Assembly: GCA_030700195.1 (NCBI GenBank)
Contig: JAUYKD010000002.1
Location: forward strand, 1-6,109
From: Candidatus Nealsoniibacteriota bacterium
Lineage (GTDB): Bacteria > Patescibacteriota > Minisyncoccia > Minisyncoccales > MHMH01
Length of the DNA stretch: 6,109 nt
Direction: 5' to 3'
Positions within the stretch are counted from its first letter, which is position 1; each line of letters opens with the position of its first letter. A program made the translations under genes and the position numbers. Shown in pieces: positions 4,917 through 6,109 of this stretch. The notes below the pieces were generated by a model. The model did not search any database, was not told where the DNA came from, and worked only from the letters and a program-made list of their open reading frames with translations.

Positions 4917-5426
4917 ATGAAACAACCAATAACCAACAGACAAATAAGGGCCAGAGAAGTCAGGGTGGTGGATGAAACCGGCAAGCAGTTGGGGCTGATG
5001 AAATTGGAAGACGCTTTTTTAGCGGCCCAAGAACGCGGTCTTGATTTAATCCAGGTAACAGAGAAAGTAGAACCGCCGGTTTGCAAAATAATGGACTATG
5101 GCAAGTACGTTTACCAGGAAAAAAAGAAAGATAAAACCGCCATGCAAAAGCAGAAAGGAGGAACGCTTAAAGGAATTAGGTTGAGATTTAATATATCCCA
5201 GCATGACTTAGAAACCAGAGCCAGCCAGACGGCAAATTTCTTTAAAGCAGGAGATAAGGTACGGATAGAAATGGTTTTAAGGGGCAGAGAAAAGGCTCTG
5301 GCTAACTTTGCCAAAGAAAAAATAGAGAAGTTCCTGGAAGCTTTAGATAAGCTTTGTAAATATAAAGTAGAAAGAGAGCTAAAGAAAGAACCGAAAGGAT
5401 TTTCAATGATAATATCTAAGGGTTAG
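4917..5426 (+). CDS. infC: Translation initiation factor IF-3
   Basis: IF3 binds the 30S subunit, prevents premature 50S joining and proofreads the start codon and initiator tRNA. The 169 residues are of normal length. The N-terminal domain is about 1-70 (NRQIRAREVRVVDETGKQLGLMKLEDAFLAAQERGLDLIQV...PPVCKIMDYGKYVYQ). A lysine-rich linker (68-82) follows, then the C-terminal domain (84-169) with IRLRFNISQHDLETR and AGDKVRIEMVLRGREKA. The ATG at 4917 is chosen because family similarity starts there. The frame continues upstream to 4869, but that part is tmRNA 3' sequence. No Shine-Dalgarno can exist here, since only 6 bases separate the ATG from the tmRNA discriminator base, and those before it (CACCTCC) resemble an anti-Shine-Dalgarno. 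The start is a plain ATG, not the AUU known from E. coli infC, so classical start-codon autoregulation is not indicated. Confidence 0.96.
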   Translation: MKQPITNRQIRAREVRVVDETGKQLGLMKLEDAFLAAQERGLDLIQVTEKVEPPVCKIMDYGKYVYQEKKKDKTAMQKQKGGTLKGIRLRFNISQHDLETRASQTANFFKAGDKVRIEMVLRGREKALANFAKEKIEKFLEALDKLCKYKVERELKKEPKGFSMIISKG

Positions 5427-5431
5427 AATCA

Positions 5432-5547
5432 GGCGATGAGGCCCTGCCTCATCTTTAATCTTCATTTTTATTAAAATAAAAACTCGATTATCGGGCGATG
5501 AGACAGGGTCTCATCTTTACCTTCGTTTTTATTAACATAAAAACTCG
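5432..5547 (+). repeat. Tandem duplication of a two-hairpin unit upstream of rpmI (candidate regulatory leader)
   Basis: The unit occurs at 5432-5486 and again at 5494-5547, with a period of 61-62 bases. Each copy has a G+C-rich hairpin. In copy 1 it is GATGAGGC/GCCTCATC (5435-5442 with 5446-5453) around CCT. In copy 2 it is GATGAGAC/GTCTCATC (5497-5504 with 5508-5515) around AGG. The single difference in the stem is a matched G-C to A-U change, and the two loops are complementary. Each copy then has TTTTTAT/ATAAAAA around TAAA or TAAC, followed by CTCG. The second copy ends 4 bases before the rpmI ATG, which has no Shine-Dalgarno. L20 is known to repress this operon in E. coli and B. subtilis through mRNA structures; a similar role here is inference. 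Confidence 0.75.
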
Positions 5548-5551
5548 GTCA

Positions 5552-5734
5552 ATGAAACCAAGAAAATCAATATTAAAACGTTTTAAAATAACCAAGAACG
5601 GTAAGATCTTAAGAAGACATACCGGTCTTGACCATAATTTGGCGAAAAAATCCGGCAATAAAAGAAGGAAGAACAGCAAATGGGTTGCGCTTTCCAAACA
5701 GGAAGTCAAAAAAATTAAGAAGTTATTAAAATAA
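5552..5734 (+). CDS. rpmI: Large-subunit ribosomal protein bL35
   Basis: Small, very basic protein (60 aa) of the 50S subunit. The sequence MKPRKSILKRFKITKNGKILRRHTGLDHNLAKKSGNKRRKN shows the bL35 pattern: KRFK-[VI]-T-x-x-GKI-x-R, then H-x-L-x-KKS-x-x-[KR]-[KR]-R, ending in a lysine-rich helix (VKKIKKLLK). Position between infC and rplT is the standard operon order. The frame continues upstream to an ATG at 5498, which would add MRQGLIFTFVFINIKTRS. That segment is hydrophobic, unlike bL35, and lies within the duplicated hairpin unit, so the ATG at 5552 is preferred. No Shine-Dalgarno is visible before either ATG, so initiation may depend on the structured leader or on coupling to infC. The stop is 1 base before the rplT start. 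Confidence 0.95.
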   Translation: MKPRKSILKRFKITKNGKILRRHTGLDHNLAKKSGNKRRKNSKWVALSKQEVKKIKKLLK

Positions 5735-5735
5735 C

Positions 5736-6080
5736 ATGGTCAGAGTAAAGAAAGGAAAATCCGCCCATAAAAGAAGAAAGTACTTGCTCAAACACGCCAA
5801 GGGTTTTCGTTGGGGCAGAAAAAACAAATATAAACTGGCCAAAGACGCTTTAAGGCATGCCTGGACCCACGCTTATAAAGACCGTAGAAGAAAGAAAAGA
5901 GAGAAAAGACAGCTTTGGCAGACGCAAATCAATGCCGCTTGCCGGGCTCAAGGTCTTTCTTACAGTAAATTCATCCATAAACTCAAAGAACACAAAATAG
6001 AGCTTGATAGAAAAACTCTATCAAAATTAGCTCAAGATCATCCAGAGATATTTAAAAAGATATTTGAAACTATAAAATAA
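5736..6080 (+). CDS. rplT: Large-subunit ribosomal protein bL20
   Basis: bL20 binds 23S rRNA early in 50S assembly and in well-studied bacteria also represses its own operon. The 114-residue product has the family layout. The basic N-terminal extension is MVRVKKGKSAHKRRKYLLKHAKGFRWGRKNKYKLAKDAL. Then come the helical HAWTHAYKDRRRKKREKRQLWQTQINAACRAQGLSYSKFIHKLKEHKIELDRKTLSKLA and a short C-terminal helix (DHPEIFKKIFETIK). The ATG follows the rpmI TAA by a single base and has no Shine-Dalgarno, so translational coupling to rpmI is likely. It is the last gene of the operon; a terminator follows 2 bases after the stop. Its candidate autoregulatory target is the duplicated hairpin region upstream of rpmI, by analogy with other bacteria only. 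Confidence 0.97.
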   Translation: MVRVKKGKSAHKRRKYLLKHAKGFRWGRKNKYKLAKDALRHAWTHAYKDRRRKKREKRQLWQTQINAACRAQGLSYSKFIHKLKEHKIELDRKTLSKLAQDHPEIFKKIFETIK

Positions 6081-6082
6081 TT

Positions 6083-6109
6083 AGGACACACAAACGAGTG
6101 TGTCCTTTT
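6083..6109 (+). terminator. Rho-independent terminator of the smpB-ssrA-infC-rpmI-rplT unit
   Basis: AGGACACAC (6083-6091) pairs perfectly with GTGTGTCCT (6098-6106) around AAACGA, followed by a T run cut off by the window edge. It begins 2 bases after the rplT stop codon. No other terminator lies between smpB and here, which supports one long transcription unit. Confidence 0.9.

Noticed and set aside
4850..5086. Minus-strand open frame opposite the tmRNA end and infC
   Set aside because: It is a shadow of two certain features; the same applies to the frames opposite argS (3311-3505, 3892-4116), infC (5111-5314) and rpmI (5488-5709).
5498..5551. N-terminal extension of rpmI (18 residues)
   Set aside because: The segment is hydrophobic and encoded by the duplicated hairpin unit. 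The first copy also holds an ATG whose frame stops early, so the open frame looks accidental.

Overview
The window looks like a chromosomal segment of an AT-rich, compactly organised bacterium. I infer a member of the Candidate Phyla Radiation (Patescibacteria, most likely a Parcubacteria-type lineage). The basis is short, lysine-rich informational proteins, very tight packing of core translation genes, several starts without a Shine-Dalgarno sequence, and a G+C-rich palindrome inside argS of a kind I associate with such genomes. UGA works as an ordinary stop (smpB and the 162-aa gene end in TGA), which argues against the recoded SR1/Gracilibacteria code. No taxonomic marker was compared, so the placement is tentative.

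Left part (1-2437), accessory, all on the minus strand. It holds the start of a TspO/MBR membrane protein running off the left edge, then a 162-aa protein made of two copies of one ~54-residue domain. Next come an unrecognised 271-aa protein and, upstream of it, a small gene that appears frameshifted. These are loosely spaced, have strong Shine-Dalgarno sequences where intact, and are separated by intrinsic terminators. Two of the intergenic regions share a 15-base motif containing TTGACT; in one of them it is the -35 box of a very good promoter.

Middle (2440-4120). A complete arginyl-tRNA synthetase gene (argS, minus) is transcribed divergently from smpB across only 43 bases. argS carries a 21-base near-palindrome inserted in frame.

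Right part (4121-6109), core translation, all plus: smpB, ssrA (tmRNA), infC, rpmI, rplT, then an intrinsic terminator. SmpB and tmRNA are partners in trans-translation (rescue of stalled ribosomes). IF3, L35 and L20 form the classic infC-rpmI-rplT operon. The most striking feature is that the tmRNA acceptor stem begins inside the last codons of smpB and contains its stop codon, and infC starts 6 bases after the tmRNA. Maturation of tmRNA from a shared transcript would therefore leave a non-stop smpB mRNA and a nearly leaderless infC mRNA. Between infC and rpmI lies a tandem duplication of a ~61-base unit with two hairpins, one stem showing a compensatory change. It is a candidate regulatory leader for rpmI-rplT.
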